Below are positions 61,801 through 64,000 of a DNA stretch of 64,000 bases, in pieces. This DNA is from Azadirachta indica (lineage: Eukaryota; Streptophyta; Magnoliopsida; Sapindales; Meliaceae). The translations under genes were made by a program, and so were the position numbers. Each line of letters starts with the position of its first letter. The stretch's first letter is position 1. A model generated the notes under the pieces. It had not been told where the DNA came from and did not search any database. It was given only the letters and a program-made list of their open reading frames with translations. The stretch covers positions 783,191-847,190 of the forward strand of contig CM040443.1 of the NCBI GenBank assembly GCA_022749755.1, in the 5' to 3' direction.

Positions 61801-63120
61801 TTTCATGTCTTTCACATTAAAAATACTTTAACATTTACAAAATAAAAATAAAATACTTAAAAAGAAAAATAAATGTTCAAAATAGACTAAATAATGTCAA
61901 ATATGCTAATTAACAATGGATTAATTAAATATAATCATATAGTAAAAAATAAATATATCAATAATCAATTAATATCGAAAAAAAAATTAATTTATAATTA
62001 GTGAATTCATTTTTTTTATATTTCATTTTTGCTATTAAGCGAACAAAATACTTTTTCTACAAAATTATCAAGAACCATTAAACTCAAAAATTGATTTAAT
62101 ATATTTTTTCTAACCTTCTGTCAATTCTATTAAAAATTAGATCATAATTTACTACTATATTTATTTATTTTTCTATTGACATATGTTAATAAAAAAAATT
62201 GAAGTAAATGTACTAATCAAATTTAATATTTTATTCTTAAAAAATTGTGATGAATGTTAATATTTTATATGAATTGTTTCAATAAAATTGATGATTGTTG
62301 CCGATTACTTTATTTTCATAAATTATTTTATAAAAAAATTAAATATTTATTTTCATTATATTATTTTGATGATATGTGAAATGGTTATTTTACATATAAA
62401 AAATTAATTTATTATTATGGAAAATATATAATTTATTTTTTGATATTACGAAATTTGATAAAAAATTAAAAATTGATGATAATTTCTTAATAATAAACTA
62501 AAAGATTAATAATTGTAGAAATTAATTTTTGTTTACTTTAAATGTATGTTCAAGTCAATAAATTTAATATTTTTTTGAAATTTATTATTGAATGTAGCAC
62601 TATTAAACTATTGCCGAATCAAATTATTATATATTTTTTAAATACTAAATAGTTAATTATACACATATATATTTATGAATATTTTAATAAGGTTTAATAA
62701 TATTCTAGTTATATATATATATATCTCCTAAATACTTAATAAATTTAATAATATTTGTAATAATATAAATTAAATATGTATTATAGTTAAATAATTTTAT
62801 TTACAATTTTTTTAATAAGTAGAAGTGGCCTAACAGTAAGTAGTGTTTTAAATTTTTTTTTTCTTTTAAGAATATTTACAATATATTTGAATTGTTCCAC
62901 AATTCAAAACTCTGAACTTAGACTTTCTTCCTCTCAACCTATGCACTGAGCATGACCAATTAGTGTTATGGATTGCCTTTCTTGTGTCGTTAACCGAGTA
63001 TTGTATTTCATTACTTCATACCAAAATTAGACTATATATAGAGCAATTTCGCTGGATTGAATTCGTAAACAGTAGAGCTGCACATATATATATATATATA
63101 TATGCAATAAATTAAGTTGA
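61800..63120. other. AT-rich stretch, no gene seen
   Basis: Extreme AT content without frames. A (TA)n microsatellite lies at about 63082-63104. Confidence 0.4.
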
Positions 63121-63123
63121 AAT

Positions 63124-63215
63124 CTACAATCCAGTAGCACCAAAATAATGTGGGGAGGAAGTTTCAGAAGTGCTAGAGAGATTGATATCCTGGATCTTGT
63201 TCAAAGCATAAATTA
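63124..63215 (-). CDS. Possible last exon of an unidentified minus-strand gene
   Basis: The minus strand reads ALNKIQDINLSSTSETSSPH, then YFGATGL and TAG (stop 63124-63126). It has less biased codon and residue use than the surrounding AT-rich DNA and no repeat partner. If real, the rest of the gene lies across the assembly gap at 63525-63624 or beyond the window. The upstream splice site cannot be fixed. A chance frame is quite possible. Confidence 0.2.
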
Positions 63216-63524
63216 GCAAATTAAATGATATTAACCAATGCCCTGTTTTGTTTGGTGCAATACTCCAACACACCATATGTTTTGAAAGTATCCCATTATA
63301 TCCATTCGTTATCCAAACTAAAAGTCAAATTGTCTTTTTAAAGGAATTTTACTAAACTTTAAAGAGCTTATTGATGAATGAATGAGTTCCATCAGTAGTA
63401 AGTGGATCCTATCAATAACTATTTCAAATTTATATACAATAAAATAATTGTAAAATTATGAGCTTGCCTATTATTTTTTACCATTTAAATTCTTTGTTTT
63501 AGGGATATTTGTTTATTTTATTTA

Positions 63525-63624
63525 NNNNNNNNNNNNNNNNNNNNNNNNNNNNNNNNNNNNNNNNNNNNNNNNNNNNNNNNNNNNNNNNNNNNNNNNNNNN
63601 NNNNNNNNNNNNNNNNNNNNNNNN
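63525..63624. other. Assembly gap, 100 N
   Basis: Exactly 100 undetermined bases, the conventional size for a gap of unknown length. Confidence 0.99.
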
Positions 63625-64000
63625 TTGCTTCGTTTTCTAACTCTCAAATTCTAAATTTTATCTCATTGCAAATTCCTGGTCAAGTTTGGCAACTCTGCTC
63701 CATCGAATTGGTCTCTTTCACAAAGGCCTTTCCACAACAAATATTATCAAATACAGAATAGACTAGTCACATCACTGCACTGATCGATTTAGCACCTTCG
63801 AAAACAAGTTTTCATTAATAACAAAAGCTGACAAGAAGTTCAAATTTTAGGATGTTTGATGCTTTATTTGAATGGATAGGGATAAGAAATTCGTGAATTT
63901 GTATAATTTATTAATTTATTTTAATTTAGAAAAGATAAGATAATTTTTTATATTATTATATTTGTATTTTTAAGAAAAAATTTTTATTGTATTACCTACT
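63625..64000. other. Sequence after the gap, nothing recognised
   Basis: The first 150 bp are less AT-rich than the neighbourhood (for example CAACTCTGCTCCATCGAATT). No motif or splice pattern is certain. Confidence 0.3.

Noticed and set aside
1..64000. tRNA, rRNA, CRISPR array or bacterial-type operon
   Set aside because: No cloverleaf-like tRNA with box A/B, no rRNA core, and no evenly spaced direct repeats with unique spacers were seen. The regular repeats present are microsatellites or tandem arrays in transposons.

Overview
This is nuclear DNA of a flowering plant, most likely a eudicot. It is very AT-rich, has GT-AG introns, and is packed with LTR retrotransposons, a CACTA transposon, MITE-like elements and long microsatellites. 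I see no operons, no rRNA or tRNA gene and no CRISPR array. The species cannot be fixed from sequence alone. The only host protein-coding signal I can support is a cluster of very small two-exon genes. Almost all other open frames are retroelement debris or chance frames in duplicated AT-rich DNA.

The cluster is a tandem and inverted array of one gene family. Each member has a first exon coding a signal peptide that ends near an EA[RK]IxNFxAIQ-type motif, a short intron of about 130 to 150 bp, and a second exon of 113-128 bp in full-length copies. The second exon carries a conserved charged propeptide with the motif R-T-L-x-x-[VI]-P, followed by a C-terminal tail that differs completely between members. 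I count seven copies. On the plus strand there is a remnant (about 5953-6002), a frameshifted copy (20004-20375) and two intact genes (36707-37067 and 58366-58729, 76 aa each). On the minus strand there is one intact gene (455-877, 89 aa), one pseudogene (23757-24502) and one copy that kept its leader but lost the mature region (47851-48539). The layout suits secreted peptide hormone or defence peptide precursors. I cannot assign the family to a named class with confidence.

The copies sit in recurring blocks, named here A (minus-strand gene region), B or B' (upstream block carrying a W-box palindrome, plus or minus orientation), C and D (3' flanks of plus genes), E (an extra block beside B') and F (a diverged relative of B). 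From left to right: A-B'-E-C (1-2790), F-B-gene remnant (4110-6060), a nested LTR element (6064-18145), C and an LTR-like fragment (18150-19405), gene pseudocopy-C-D-A-B' (19800-26690), a 5'-truncated Ty3/gypsy element of Athila type (about 26700-35835), B-gene-C-partial D-B'-E-C (35836-39465), a 3.9-kb CACTA element (39466-43411), C-D-A-B' (43415-50750), inverted F (51340-53220), a Ty1/copia fragment (53230-54360), B, a promoter relic and two F copies (54365-56760), and B-gene (57000-58729). The right end (58730-64000) is AT-rich and mostly empty, with a long-TIR MITE, a GC-rich repeat fragment and a 100-base assembly gap at 63525-63624.

The main biological interest is the rapidly turning-over secreted-peptide cluster. 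It shows duplication and inversion, birth of new C-terminal tails on a constant leader, repeated loss of the mature part, and a shared upstream WRKY-type motif.
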